Assembly: GCA_001414345.1 (NCBI GenBank)
Contig: LLCB01000062.1
Coordinates: 124,001-188,000 of the forward strand
Length of the DNA: 64,000 nt
Source of the DNA: Hymenoscyphus infarciens
Lineage: Eukaryota > Ascomycota > Leotiomycetes > Helotiales > Helotiaceae
Reading direction: 5' to 3'
Positions 34,345 through 45,636 of the stretch are shown in pieces (position 1 is the stretch's first letter; each line of letters begins with the position of its first letter). A program made the translations under genes and the position numbers. Below the pieces are notes generated by a model, which saw nothing but the letters and a program-made list of their open reading frames with translations, did not search any database and had not been told where the DNA came from.

Positions 34345-35709
34345 TCATTTACTATCAAGAACATTTTTGAACCAGTCGAAGACAACCTCATTCTGAAGGA
34401 CCGTGGCGCCCAAAGCGCAGTGCTCCCCAGCACCATCTTCACTTTTGAACAAATGATACGTAGAACGATTGCCCAACTTATCGGCCAGTATCTTCCCTGC
34501 TCCCGGAAAAAACCCATCATCCTCCGAATCAGCGACGAAGATGGGGCCCGGGATCAAATCTGTCAGATTCCCCAAGCTAAATTCAGCCGCATATTTCAAG
34601 AAATCGTATGGAGATTCAGCCTTGAAACTCCAAATCCCTTGTTCAAGGAACCATTTTGTCTCGGTGGTTGATGTTGGGCTCGCAAGGGCAGACGCTACAA
34701 TCGCGTTGACAGCAGTCTTGTTCCCATTCTTCACGAGTGCTGTGAACTCATCTCCAAACTTTCCTAAGATCTCGCCGCCAAAGTCATCTATACCATCAAT
34801 TGCCATTACGGCAGCCAGGCGATGTTCGAATACCGCTGCTCGAGGGGCAAGGAAACCGCCAAACGATATCCCAATCAACGCGATTGCAGATGTGTCGACT
34901 TCTGGAAGCGTGAAGAGATAGTCAACAACGGGGGTGACGACTTTCTCCCATTCTAAGATAAAACCAATGTTTTGCCATCGACGAGGTCCTGGCTGTCCGG
35001 GACCATCATAGGTAATAACATTGTAGCCACGGTCAAGGGCTGCTTTCCCAATTTGGTGATACAGTTCTTCTTGACTGCCATCAAAACCGCTGCCTATGAT
35101 AATCGTTGGTCTTGGTGTTGTGCAATTATCCGGAGTATAAAAGATGGCTGGAATGTAAAAACCATCTCCAGTGATATTTACGCGTACCGGAGGCGAAGCT
35201 AAAAGAGATATGGCGCTGTGATATGCCGTTTCTTGCAAGGCCCAGAGCGAGTTTATCCTTGGGTCTGACCAGTTTCCGTGAAGGTAAAAGTCTGCCGAAC
35301 GAAAATATGTTGCTGCCCTGAAGAAGGCCTCGCGAGCTGATACTGGAAATCGAGAGCTGTCGATACTTTTTGCGGTTGAGTAGACACGATTTGCTAGCAC
35401 GTTGAAGGTGCTCGAGAAGCTTTCGAAGTTTCCTGCCTCTATCTTGGCCGCTGCAAGTAAAACTTCTCCGATATCTGCCCCACCATAGGGAGCTGCTGCA
35501 AGGTCGCGTAGTATTTCAAAATGAAAGCTTCCATCGGTGCTGAGTTGCAACATTGGATCACTGCTGGAGGTGGAATTTGTTGACGTGGAGGAATTGGTAG
35601 CGGCGCTGAACTAAAAAAAAATGTCAGTGACATTTTAAAGGAGGTCTTTGAATTCAATTACCCCAAGGGCTGGCAACACCAATTGGACGAGGAGCTTTGA
35701 GGCACGCAT
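34345..35709 (-). CDS. Secreted alpha/beta hydrolase (FrsA/2,6-dihydropseudooxynicotine hydrolase-like)
   Basis: Exon 1 (35709-35662) encodes MRASKLLVQLVLPALG, which with FSAA from exon 2 makes a signal peptide. The 51-nt intron 35611-35661 is phase 0; exon 2 runs 35610-34345; total 437 residues. The mature part starts with a Ser/Thr-rich linker, then a helical cap-like domain. The catalytic domain shows IIIGSGFDGSQEEL and the nucleophile elbow ALIGISFGGFLAPRA. The probable acid is in FVADSEDDGFFPG and the His in GAGEHCALGA. Several N-x-S/T sequons fit secretion. The substrate is not predictable; relatives cleave C-C or ester bonds. It may be controlled by the adjacent Zn2Cys6 regulator, but that is inference from position only. 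Confidence 0.85.
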
Positions 35710-38480
35710 TTTGGCTTATTTTTCACAACAAATGCTCTGTGGAGATTCCGTTATTGATTGAGAGTCGATGAAAAGCCAGTGGAATGTTATCTGGATGGCC
35801 TCTAAACATTTCCGCGTGGAATAGAAGACTTTATACATTTCCCTTTCCTTCAGCCTGTTGTTACTCAAAAATTCAACTCAATTCTCACTTTGATCCGCGC
35901 CACGTTCAATTCAGCTCCTGTGCCCAATTCATTGTTGTTTTCTTTCCTGATATGGTATGCTCGATGTTCTATCATACCTGGACTTGCGCACCTTGCCGCA
36001 AACAGACGACGCCCGTAATCACTTTCATTTGAAAATGATGAACGAGGTATTCCATTGGACTTGCTCATACGACGCGACTATTTCTGACGTATTCTGGAGC
36101 TGAAGCTTACACATTTCAAGCTTCACACAGGCTACACAAGCAATTTCTAGCTATCAGGGGGGCTGCTCACGGCACTGCCGGGATCGCAATCCCATTCCGC
36201 TTTGGGAATGCAGGACGTTGAAAGTAAGCCTAGACACGTGACATCCCTTACTGCAGTTCACGTTTTTCTAACTTAGATTCGAACCTCCTTTCTGCGGGGG
36301 CCCGGGGGGTGAGGGTTTTCCTACGTGTTTATTTGCTTATGCTGGTCTCAACTATGACTTCAACAAAGGGTATTTCTCCTGATTTTCTTGGTGGGTATAT
36401 TACTTCTAGCGTCAAGAATAGCTCTCGGAGTTTCCGCATTCAAGTTCCAACGAATATCCTTATTTCCAATTAATTCGAGTTTTAGCTAAGAACACTCACC
36501 TGATGAGGACAGTCGTCATATTCCTGAAACATAAGCCTACATAGAATAATTTAGATCTGCCGTTCACCACTTGTCCAGGGGTGACGGAATCGTGTGGCTT
36601 TATCGACTTGAGCTGAAGATACTCCTTGTTCTAAGTATTCCAGAATATTTCTACAATTGCGCTAACAAGGTTGAAAGAATGGAACGACCGTTGCAGAGTT
36701 GGTAGGTATGCATAGAGTTCTGCGAGGGGAAGAGCAGCAGTCAAACAACTCGTTTTCTATGGAAGTGAACACATCTCTAACTAATTATAAAATAGTAGCC
36801 ATCGTTCCTGGAAAATCCCTCTTCCTTACCACCACAACCACATCACCCAACCGGCCAAGTTCCCCTACCTATTCTAGCCTGGCCATTGGCAAGTATCCCG
36901 CGCTCCTTACACAAGCATCCTTCACACAAGCACCAGTAAGAGCCATATATAACCGAGAGAGCTTTCCAGAGAGATTGGCTGATTCTTTAACTAGGGAGAC
37001 ATAGGTAAAGCGTTATTATCTGGTATGGTTGGGATCTCAAGGCTATGGTTCCAATTCTCAATCAAGCTCAAGTCTCGACACATGTGGTAGTTGTTAGAGT
37101 TGCAGACGGAGCTGGTGACTGGTCATTCCATCGAAGAGTGATGAATACGGCACCACACCGGAGGAAATTGTCAGCTTGTCTTCTTGCCGATTCAATGGAG
37201 CATTCTCAATGATGTGGTTTTATTTTGGAGTGCTTCAATTGAGATAGTTTTAATCCCTTCTTCGTCTGATTTGACACTGGCCACTGGTCCCGAAAGCTAC
37301 TTTTACAGGTTTTTTTTCTTGCCCGTAGTACGACGTAAAACATTTTATTTAGCCTGTTAGTTTAACAGACTGGCATAAGTGTGAAGTTCGAGATCTTTTC
37401 CTCCCAAACAGAATGGGGGGGTGATGGGGAGGGATTTCGCAAGCAATGTGGGCATTAGAAAATTCAAACCCCGAGAACCCCAAAGATTTGCAAGGTCAAC
37501 GATAGTGAACCAGTTATTTCCTCAATTAATCGTTGTTGGTGGTTTCAGTAACAGAGGCGTGTCTAGACAGATGGATAGGTAGAGAGGTCATTTACCGAGT
37601 TTTATGTGGTTTGAATTTAAAGGCCATATCTATCAAACTACTGGACCGCAAATATATACTTCAAAGCGCGAAAGGTAACATACAAACGGGTCCCCCAGGT
37701 TCCGAATAGAGGACTCATTGGGGAGGTGGGTGGTATGACAGTCTACTACACTTCGCCATATGATGGCTCGAAAGTGACGGCTTTTAGGCCGGTGGGTTTC
37801 CTGGGATCCTTATTCTCAACTTCAAAGATTATACTAAAGGCGTCAGAGCTTTCGAATACACGCCGGGCACGCAGAACAGAGAGCACCTAGTGGAATTACG
37901 CAATGGAACGCTTTTTGTTTTCGATGCTACATGAGTATTCGCCGAGTTTCTTTTCCCTATTTTATTTTCGGTTATTTCAAGTTGCTTACGACTCTGTTTC
38001 CTCTCTAGACACCTGATTTCCTCCTCTCACAACCCTGTATCCTCATTTTCCACAAAGATTTTTCTAGATATGGCAATACTAATTCCAGGATCTTTCACGA
38101 AAGAATGCAAAAAAATTCGTGGGAGACAACCAAGCACCATGTTCGGACAAAACAGTTGACTCGGTTAGCTTGCCTACGAACCCTTGTCCTGGTGGAATTC
38201 GCACGACTATTAGGTTTCCAACGTGAGAAGGACACCTCCTTCCTTAAACACCACAAGCTAAAAGTCATTCATTCAGATGCTGGCATGGTGTGGATCTCGA
38301 TAGTGCTTATCATATGACCCACGTTTCCTATCCATCTTAGTAAGTCAAACCCCATACTCTCATAATTGGCCCTTTTTCTTGTCCGGTCCCGAGACTCGGT
38401 ATTTAGTTTATTTTGGTAATCTCACTGAACTCTTTTTTGGGACAATTTTGTGGTTCACTCGACGGAGACGCTAAGCTCAT
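35710..38480. other. Long intergenic region, no supported gene
   Basis: About 2.8 kb of normal-composition sequence. Frames such as 36699-37004 and 38105-38317 on the plus strand are short and unrecognised. No repeats or clear element ends were found. Confidence 0.4.
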
Positions 38481-38756
38481 TTAACTACCCCCTCGCTTAA
38501 GCTCGTTAACAAATTTGCAAGAGAAGCTATTTCTTGATCCATATTTTTTGAACCCTTCTTGTGCAAGCACACAAGCATTTCGGGCATTCAAGAAATACCA
38601 ATTCAAGTTGGCGATCTTGTTAAACGATGTTATGTAGTCTTCTTCCGCTTTTCGGAAATTCGTCACAGCTTTCATAACTCCACTTACACAATTTAGTGTC
38701 TTAGGCTCGGATATTGAACTTAAATTTAGACTCAGAAGATACTTTAATCTTAGCAT
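38481..38756 (-). CDS. Unrecognised 91-codon ORF
   Basis: The ATG at 38756 begins MLRLKYLLSLNLSSIS, which could be read as a weak signal peptide, followed by a hydrophilic helical part and three Cys. No domain is recognised. A possible upstream ATG (MAMPFLL) is in a different phase. Confidence 0.25.
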   Translation of the reverse strand: MLRLKYLLSLNLSSISEPKTLNCVSGVMKAVTNFRKAEEDYITSFNKIANLNWYFLNARNACVLAQEGFKKYGSRNSFSCKFVNELKRGGS

Positions 38757-39743
38757 TCCTCACAGCAAGAAGGGCATGGCCATTATGAGAAGACGAAGAC
38801 ACGTGACCTATATAATTTCTCCCACTTAGGTTTCAGCGAGGGATTTAAAGTGTTGACACACCTTTAAACAATTCGACAGTAAAGATAGTTAATTCTGAGC
38901 GCAAACACCAGACTTATAGGACCGCGGAAGTATACACTTATTACAAGTCTCGTGACGAGGTACCATATCTCAATCGCGAAAAGTTCGCGGGCAAGCTGCT
39001 TAAACCCATCTCTATTTTGATTGGTACTGTTCAACCCTGCTCCTGCGGCAGCGGGGTTTTCCGGTGCAGGTTCCCCTCCAATTAAAATAGCAAAGTTGTT
39101 TCTAGCAAGTTCTACGAGTATGCCACAAGCTTCCGTCCTCCCATCCTGGTCACCTGGCTCTTCTCAGCTTCCATACTCTCATTGCAAATTATGCTGGTCG
39201 GCTGTGGGGAATCCACGATGGACAATGAAGATACCGGCAGCTCTTCCAGTTTATTCTTTGAACATTGCTCTTGACTGCTGCTTTCATCGTTCCCTTCGCC
39301 GGAATCGGAATGACATCTTCAGCTTATCAACGACGCTTGGCAAGCATCCGCCTTATTCTATCTCCTTTGCATTTTTTTATACATATGATTCGACGCCATG
39401 AATTGAACTTTGGTGAGTGTTGCCAATCGTGATCAGGAGTGCGGGGTATCCTTGAAGATCAAGAGGCCTCACTGCAGCTGGTCTTGTATAATTGGCCGAT
39501 TCTCTCCCCTACCTACATTATTGATTTTCTGCATACCACATAAGCGGCATGCGTACCCATTGAAAGAGGCCGCACAGAACGTGAATACATAAGGCTGCAA
39601 AGAAGTTTTTTGTATTCCTCCCATTACCAAACTTCAACCCAGGGCACAGTTGGTATGATTTCCTCTCTCTAACTATTTCCAATCTCTACCTTTGATATTC
39701 AAAAACTGACCAGCTCTCATAGCCTGGATTTTCCACCCATTAG
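38757..39743. other. Intergenic; a long minus-strand open stretch without ATG
   Basis: From about 39170 down to 38868 the minus strand is open for roughly 100 codons (including LARNNFAILIGGEPAPENPA) but has no start codon or splice partner that I can support. It may be a gene relic. Confidence 0.3.
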
Positions 39744-40582
39744 CAAACCCAGGGCGGTCACGTCTCCGCCCGCCGATCAATTTCTTGGGAATGTCACAGT
39801 GATCAAGATCAATCGAGTGGACTCGAAGCTTGCCTTTTCTCTCATGCTTGTGTGGACGATTTCTGCTGTCCGGGACCAGCGAATTCTCCGAGCTGCGAAT
39901 TGGTATCTTTGGATCTGCAAGAACGACTCGACCACCAGGGTTTAGGGCTGAAAGAAGTCGGCAATTGGGAAGGATATTTTGAGCATGACAACCGAGGGGA
40001 TTGGGGTCATGTGTGGGCTATGCAGGAATCGGAAGAACAAGAGAATGGCGGCGACTCGCCGATGCGAGAATCCACGATGGAATTGAGTACAGAATGCTCG
40101 ACTTCGGTCACGGCTGGAACGAGAGGGTCGAGTGGATCTCCTCCCAGCGAGATAGCGTCGATGTCCCCTACCGGGACTTCAACGTCAATGGACCATGAGT
40201 GGGTTTGCGAACAAAACGGTTGCGGAAAAAGCTTTTCGAACCGTGACAAGCTACGGTAAGCTAAGCGCGCTTCCAACACCCCCCAAAAGCTAACTCGAAT
40301 AGATGGCATAGGAGGTGCCATGAAAAACCACACAAATGCCTCCATCCCCACTGCGTTTCTCAAGAGACCGTTTTTTCTTTGAGGAAAGATCTCGTTCGAC
40401 ATCAAGAGGCCATACACGATGGCCAAAGATTCTATTGCGAATACCACGGCTGCGAGTATGCTATTGATGGTCGGAAGGATGGATTTTCAAGGAAGGACAA
40501 CCTAGCGCGACATATTGTCAAGCAACACTCTATCGTGGCAGAAGATGAGCAGACTGTACTCAAATCGAGGGGAAATGTCTAA
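39744..40582 (+). CDS. C2H2 zinc-finger protein (three fingers), 5' end unresolved
   Basis: Probably a DNA-binding regulator. The fingers are VCEQNGCGKSFSNRDKLRWH with RRCH; CLHPHCVSQETVFSLRKDLV with RHQEAIH; and CEYHGCEYAIDGRKDGFSRK with DNLARHIVKQH. The 47-nt intron 40256-40302 (GTAAGC...ATAG) splits finger 1 in phase. The conserved frame is open upstream to a stop ending at 39743, which coincides with an acceptor-like CCATTAG, so the real start is probably in an upstream exon that I could not find; the first in-frame ATG is at about 40020. The N-terminal ~100 residues are acidic and Ser/Thr-rich, like an activation region. Confidence 0.75.
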
Positions 40583-41293
40583 GGAAGTCTGAACCAATCG
40601 TAAGTTTTGTTTCGGTATTATTTCATCGCTCAGTTTCTTACTTGCCATGTAGCAACAAGTATGTTTATCAATAGTGTCATTTTTCGGAGGATATACTGTA
40701 GCAAATGGTACTGGTCCCGGCTTTTGCTTCAGTCACTGCCCCGGAACGGGATCTGGAACACCAACGTCGACCCCTTTATTGTTCAATCCTCTTGAAAAAT
40801 GTTTCTCTTGGAGAAAAAGATTTTTCCACGAGAAACATTTTTCAAAGCAATTCAGGAGTACATTTTGATGTTCCAGGTCCCGATCTGCGTAAACGAAAAT
40901 CTCAGTCTGGTGTATCTTGTATCGAGTCTACGAAACGGTACTTTTTACATCACTGGCTATTGATGGAGTGGTGGTGGTTAAGTCTGTTGCGACCTTTTTG
41001 GGATAGTGTATGGAATACATGGGTCTTCAACAAATAGTAACATTCTTTCTTTGTCTTCAACCTCTCGTCCCATGCTCTCAAATATGCTACAGTATCATTG
41101 CAAGTCTTGTTCTAAAATCCTCTTGTTTGGTCTTACTCGCTCCGCCCCCTTTCTCGAGATTCCTCGAATGTCAAGCCACCCTATACTCATTTCCATTCAT
41201 CATTTGACCGTATTAATTCTGGACTCACAGCGCTGTCTAAGAGAACTCCGTGTGATATGAAATGGCCCACTTCTAAACGAATTTCGCGCACTC
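40583..41293. other. Intergenic with a long hairpin
   Basis: No gene is supported. The hairpin at 40791-40846 is listed separately. Confidence 0.45.
40791..40846. repeat. Long inverted repeat (stem ~26 bp, near-perfect)
   Basis: The left arm TTGAAAAATGTTTCTC continues TTGGAGAAA; the right arm reads TTTCCACGA then GAAACATTTTTCAA. Two mismatches occur in about 26 pairs, and the loop is a few bases. It lies about 210 bp past the C2H2 stop codon, so it could be in the transcript's 3' region or be a trace of a small element. Confidence 0.6.
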
Positions 41294-41634
41294 TCAGACC
41301 ATATCTCTCCCTGCAGCTTCAATTGTTGGTCTTCTCAGTGGAGGTAAGTAGACCCTCGGAGCGGGTGCCAACATGAATGCGTGAGATCCTGGATATCTGG
41401 AGCTTATGAAGTGTCTTGACGATGCAGAATTGGGCACTTGCGAATCTATGCAAAATGAGTAATTGAAGGCAATATTTTGTAAGTGAGACATGAAGAAGTG
41501 TTACCTGCGCCTTGAGAAGGTCTCGTTTTCATGAATTTGTACGTCTGGTATGCAATGAATGCACTGAAAAGTGTGATGATAAGTCCTCCCAAACTCACTG
41601 GAAGGGATATGGTGGAATCAGATGACATCGGCAT
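41294..41634 (-). CDS. Small single-helix membrane protein (93 residues)
   Basis: The function is not recognised. The ATG at 41634 gives MPMSSDSTISLPVSLGGLII, and the helix LGGLIITLFSAFIAYQTYKF occupies residues ~15-34. Exon 1 (41634-41505) and exon 2 (41445-41294) are joined by a 59-nt intron with GTAAC...GCATAG ends, in phase. The C-terminal part is Pro/Arg-rich (APAPRVYLPPLRRPTIEA). It is divergent from the Clr5-domain gene, about 600 bp apart. Confidence 0.6.
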
Positions 41635-42243
41635 TTTTGGGAACTTGGCAGGTGGGAATCGTCACTTGCGAGGTGATTCTAGGAGTGATTAAGATGTAAT
41701 TCACACCGAACTCAATGAGTGGTGCTTTGATTTAAAGTCGGGTGAAGTTGATTCACGAGGTTTTCATCAGTGCAGTTCTTAGTATTAAAGTACCCAAGAG
41801 CATTTGTTCTTGGGCCATAGCGCCCTGGAGTTCTTCCTTTGCCTGACAAAAGATCCCCTGTCCGCTCTGCGGTGTTCAACATTGATGGATTTGCGACTGT
41901 GTGAACAACAAGCCAGGCCACTTCTTGAATCTAGTCTGAATACTCGCTCGTGGCTGACCAGGGAAACTTTTGTTTAATCAGGGGAACTTTTGCTTGAGCA
42001 GGGGAACTTTTTAGTGCGGATAAAAACCTCCGGTGTGCAGTATTACAAGGGGCGGTGCAGGCTTTCAGGTCGCAGCAGACCATGACGACTCGGGATTATG
42101 AGACTTGCAGCAACTTGGAGGCAATATAATGTATGATTATCTCTCAGCTTAAACTCACCCAACGCTGAACTACTTCCCTCAAGCTTGAGCTCCACCTTTT
42201 ACACGATTCCCCTTATTTTGTCAATCTCAAAGAGTACGCAGCA
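41635..42243. promoter_or_regulatory. Divergent upstream region with three 20-bp tandem repeats
   Basis: Between the small membrane protein (minus) and the Clr5 gene (plus). It contains CAGGGGAACTTTTGCTTGAG-type units at 41959-41978, 41979-41998 and 41999-42018. An unsupported minus frame, 41712-41921, overlaps part of the region. Confidence 0.45.
41959..42018. repeat. 3 x 20-bp tandem repeat
   Basis: Three adjacent units share CAGGGGAACTTTT with exact 20-bp period (the first reads CAGGGAAACTTTT). Two helical turns per unit would place bound proteins on one face of the DNA; a binding role is inference. Confidence 0.6.
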
Positions 42244-43110
42244 ATGGCAACATTCGCTGATCTCCGATCGCAGAGAACTGAGCGTTACGCAATACTCTCG
42301 CTACCGGAAGTCAAAAAGTACTTCAAGGATAAACTCGGGTTCGAAGCAAGGTAAGTTCGTGTTCTGTAACACCAAACGGTGATGAAAGGGGTATTCAACT
42401 AACAAAATGAATAGTGATAACCAGTGGAAGAAAAAGATCAGACAATGGGGACTGAAGAAGAACTTCAAAAAAGCAGAGTACAAGGCAATGGTTAGGAAGA
42501 AAAACCAGAGAGGACCTGGGACGGAGATTGGTTTTAAGCTCAGCGGTAAAGAAATTCGGCCAGATAAACTTGCAAGATTCGAAAAGATTTTTGACACCCA
42601 AATCAGCTCACCGCTCACTGATAGTGGAGGTATGTATTCTCTTGTACCTGCAAGTCACAGTGTACTGACCCTAAGCTTCTAGCAACGCCCCCTGGTCTTG
42701 AATGCCTAACTCCCACAAGTGAAAGTCCAGGGGAGGCTTGGAGTCGATCACCTATGCAGGACGCTCCGCCTCATCCTCATACCGTGGAAAACCAGAGCTA
42801 TGTTCGTTCTGGTAATTTAGCTATAACTAAACTTCAGTCCGAGAAAAATACTGGTTCCAAAGGACAACAACATGCGGATTATGAGAAGGCACACCAGCAG
42901 AGTCTTTCCGCTTCCGACTTCCCCGTCGTCAATGCTCCATTTTTAAATGTTGAGAATGAAGGGGACATAGCGAGCTATCCTGGTCGTATTGATTGTAGTT
43001 GTTGTTGTTTGGCATGCTCAGTTCATCTACAACCAAACGCGCCACAAGGGGCCCTGGCGTTCCTCAATCGGTGGCACATTCTACTTCGAACTCAACGGAC
43101 CAGCCGTTAA
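42244..43110 (+). CDS. Clr5-domain protein
   Basis: Exons 42244-42350, 42415-42629 and 42683-43110 give 249 residues in phase (introns 64 and 53 nt). The N-terminal ~85 residues match the Clr5 domain of fungal proteins, named after fission yeast Clr5: LPEVKKYFKDKLGF, then DNQWKKKIRQWGLKKNFKKA and MVRKKNQRG. The domain is found in many Pezizomycotina proteins, often in front of ankyrin or TPR repeats, and is probably DNA- or chromatin-related. Here no repeats follow; the rest is Ser/Pro/Gln-rich and ends in a Cys cluster (CSCCCLACS). The last ~40 residues may be altered by an unseen intron. Confidence 0.75.
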
Positions 43111-43477
43111 CCCGCTTAGTTGATGGAGTTCCTTAAAGAAACTTTAGACATCTCCTTGTTAAAGAAACATGGCAGCTTTGAGGATATTTGGCTGGTTTCT
43201 AAGAGATGTCTGGTATCAAAGCTTTCATTCCCAAAATTTGAGTAATAGTGGTTGATGTACGATGCTCCCCTTCGCGATGGACAGCAAAAGCAGCAGTAAA
43301 TACATCAGGCCTGTACCTGCCTCTCTCTACTGCCGCTTTTGTTGTCCACCGGGAGTCCCCCTTAAAATTAATTCCTAAGCGAGGTTGAATTTAAATTCCC
43401 CACAGGGTAGGGTAAACCAACGCAAACTCAGCATGACACCAAATCAGAGGCAAATTGTAGAAATCAACACTCTAACA
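43111..43477. other. Gap between convergent genes, nothing seen
   Basis: It holds the 3' ends of the Clr5 gene and the CorA-like gene. Confidence 0.4.
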
Positions 43478-45326
43478 TCACCTAGCGTGGACACTCTCCC
43501 AAAGAACCCTGTCATCACCTTCTTTAATTTCCAAACCCAATTCCACCCCCATGCCCGCACTCCCCCTCCTCCCAAACAACCTCTCCCAAGGTACCCAAAC
43601 AGCCAGCCCCCAAATAGCGAGTACCAAAACCGTAAGAGGAACCCCGATAGCGCAGTAGAATATAAATCCCTCTTTCACGATCGGGAAATTGGGATCTTGC
43701 CAATTGAAAACTGGCATTGCGAAGATGGCCTGTTGAGTTATCAATTAAACGAGTCTTAGGTAAGGAAGGGGGGGGTGGGGGGGGGAAGGATAGGGGACAA
43801 CAAACAGCAAGAAAAGTCCCCGGCAAAAAGAACATAGTCAGAACAGCAATAGCCTTCATAGCCGAACTATCCTTCCTACTTTCCTGAGCTATGATGGCGG
43901 ATGTACGAGCGACTTGTCCGTTGGTGATCGCTTCTTTTTGGGCCATGAATTGGTAGACCTACCCGAAAAAGCAGTGTCAGCCAAAACGAAGACAGAAAAC
44001 GCCTTCCCTAAAAGGTGGGTATGGAGGAGAGAAAAAAAAGAAAAATGATGAGAGGTCAAAAGCTCACAACACCACTCTGTATCCCCCTTCTCCCCTCCTC
44101 ATACTCAGCTCTCAAAGTCAAATTCTGAACCGCATTCAATTCCGCAAGAACCTTCTCCTTCACCATCCTCCTCGAAAGTCCATAAGCTTCATCTCCACCT
44201 CCCCATACCTTGTCGCTTTCCTCCTCCTCCCCAAGCACACCCAAAAGCACCCCCAGCGTCCCCTCCATTGCCCTAGCCCTCAACTTCTCCACCCCAAGAA
44301 TACCCCCACACCAAGAATACCCCCACACCAACTCAACCGTCTCCCAATAGTAAGAAAATCCCCCTCAAGCGGGTTCCTCACGGGCACATTCTCATATTCA
44401 TGTTGACCCAACGCTTCTTCCACATCATTCATTCCCTGATGGATAGCTGCGATTCTCCTCGCCGTAGAAGCAATAATAATAGGAGCGAGTAGAACTACTG
44501 CTAGTAAAGGATGATTTGTGTAATTCTGATGGACTTTTAGGGAGGCGAGAAGGGAGGGGATTTGGTGATGGGTTGTTTGCGAGAGGAGGATGCCGTAGGT
44601 TTGATTTGTAAGGGGACAGTGGATGAGGGTGAGGGTGTAGAAGGAGGGGCGGAAGATGGAGAATTTGAATATGTGGCCTAGGGTCTTGGTTAATGGATGA
44701 CCGTACTATACCAAACACGAATGCAAGAGTGTGAGCAAGGTTGAAAGAATGCACTTACAAACACTTGGGCTAAACTTCTCATCCCCAAATCCTTCCTCAA
44801 CCGAGAACCTCACAGCTCTAGAAGTAGTCCCCATAATTATCTTCTTGAACTCGGGATTGATTCCCAGCCTCCTCTCCAGAGTTTGGTAAACCGACGTCGT
44901 AAAAGGCATCGTACGACGGCCATCAGGGAATCCGCATACTCCATATCTATGAATAAAAATAAGTTCACGGCTGTTACCTTGAATAGTCTCGTTCATCTCC
45001 GCACTTACATGAGTCTCAACCCACCCGTGAACCTGACATTACTTCGAGCTAACTCATCGCTCATAGCTGGCTGAGTCAAGTCCTGGTACAGAATTAGTAC
45101 GCTCAAGAAAAAGAGAGGCGATTTCAAAGATACTAACCCTATCCAACCATCCATTTATGTTTCCATCATCCAGGCTCCCTTCATTGCACACAGCCTTACA
45201 AGTACCATCCCTCACATACTGGAGTATCTCAATAAAATTGCACTGAGTTGTAGCTTCGAATTCGATTATTGCTTCTGGATGGGTATATCTATTAACAGGA
45301 TCCTTTCTGAATGAAAACTTTTCCAT
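43478..45326 (-). pseudogene. CorA-like two-helix membrane protein gene broken by a 17-bp tandem duplication
   Basis: The family is a fungal group with a CorA-like C-terminus (long helix, then two membrane helices); transport of Mg2+ is not established for it. Exons: 45326-45138, 45082-45009, 44946-44759, 44677-44068, 43958-43806, 43729-43478. Signatures: RTSAIIAQESRKDSSAMKAI, LTMFFLPGTFLA, IFAMPVFNWQDP and IFYCAIGVPLTVLVLAIWGL. Every junction is in phase except that exon 4 is 610 nt. It contains an exact 17-bp direct duplication (44295-44311 and 44312-44328); with one copy it would be 593 nt and the gene would have 483 codons. As it stands the frame ends shortly after the duplication. One donor is GTTTGT (43805), less usual but in phase. 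Confidence 0.75.
44295..44328. repeat. Exact 17-bp tandem duplication in a coding exon
   Basis: CAAGAATACCCCCACAC occurs twice in a row. 17 is not a multiple of 3, so it shifts the reading frame of the CorA-like gene on the minus strand. Confidence 0.9.
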
Positions 45327-45636
45327 CCTGGAATGAGGAGTTCTCCCTGGAGAGACTCATCGGAGGACTCGGTGTTGTTTTGAGGGCTCCCAAGCGTTCA
45401 GCTGCCTGCTGCAGGAAGGTTGCAATGAAGATACCCAGCCGCGCCGCCCAGGTCGGCTGAGAGCCAATACCATGACAACCCATCCGATAAACCCCTCTAT
45501 TGAAAATTCCAAAAAGGGGATGTAGAAACCCGTGTTTTAAGTATCTCTTGGTACAATTAATTTAACTCTTGATATCCTAACGCTACAACGCCAAACAGTG
45601 ATCCAAAAGCACAATGTCCGATTCCAAAACAAAACT
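45327..45636. other. Gap upstream of the CorA-like gene
   Basis: A minus frame to 45483 overlaps exon 1 in another phase. Nothing else is seen. Confidence 0.35.

Noticed and set aside
36270..36300. GATTCGAACC resembling a tRNA B box on the minus strand
   Set aside because: No A box, acceptor stem or cloverleaf could be formed around it.
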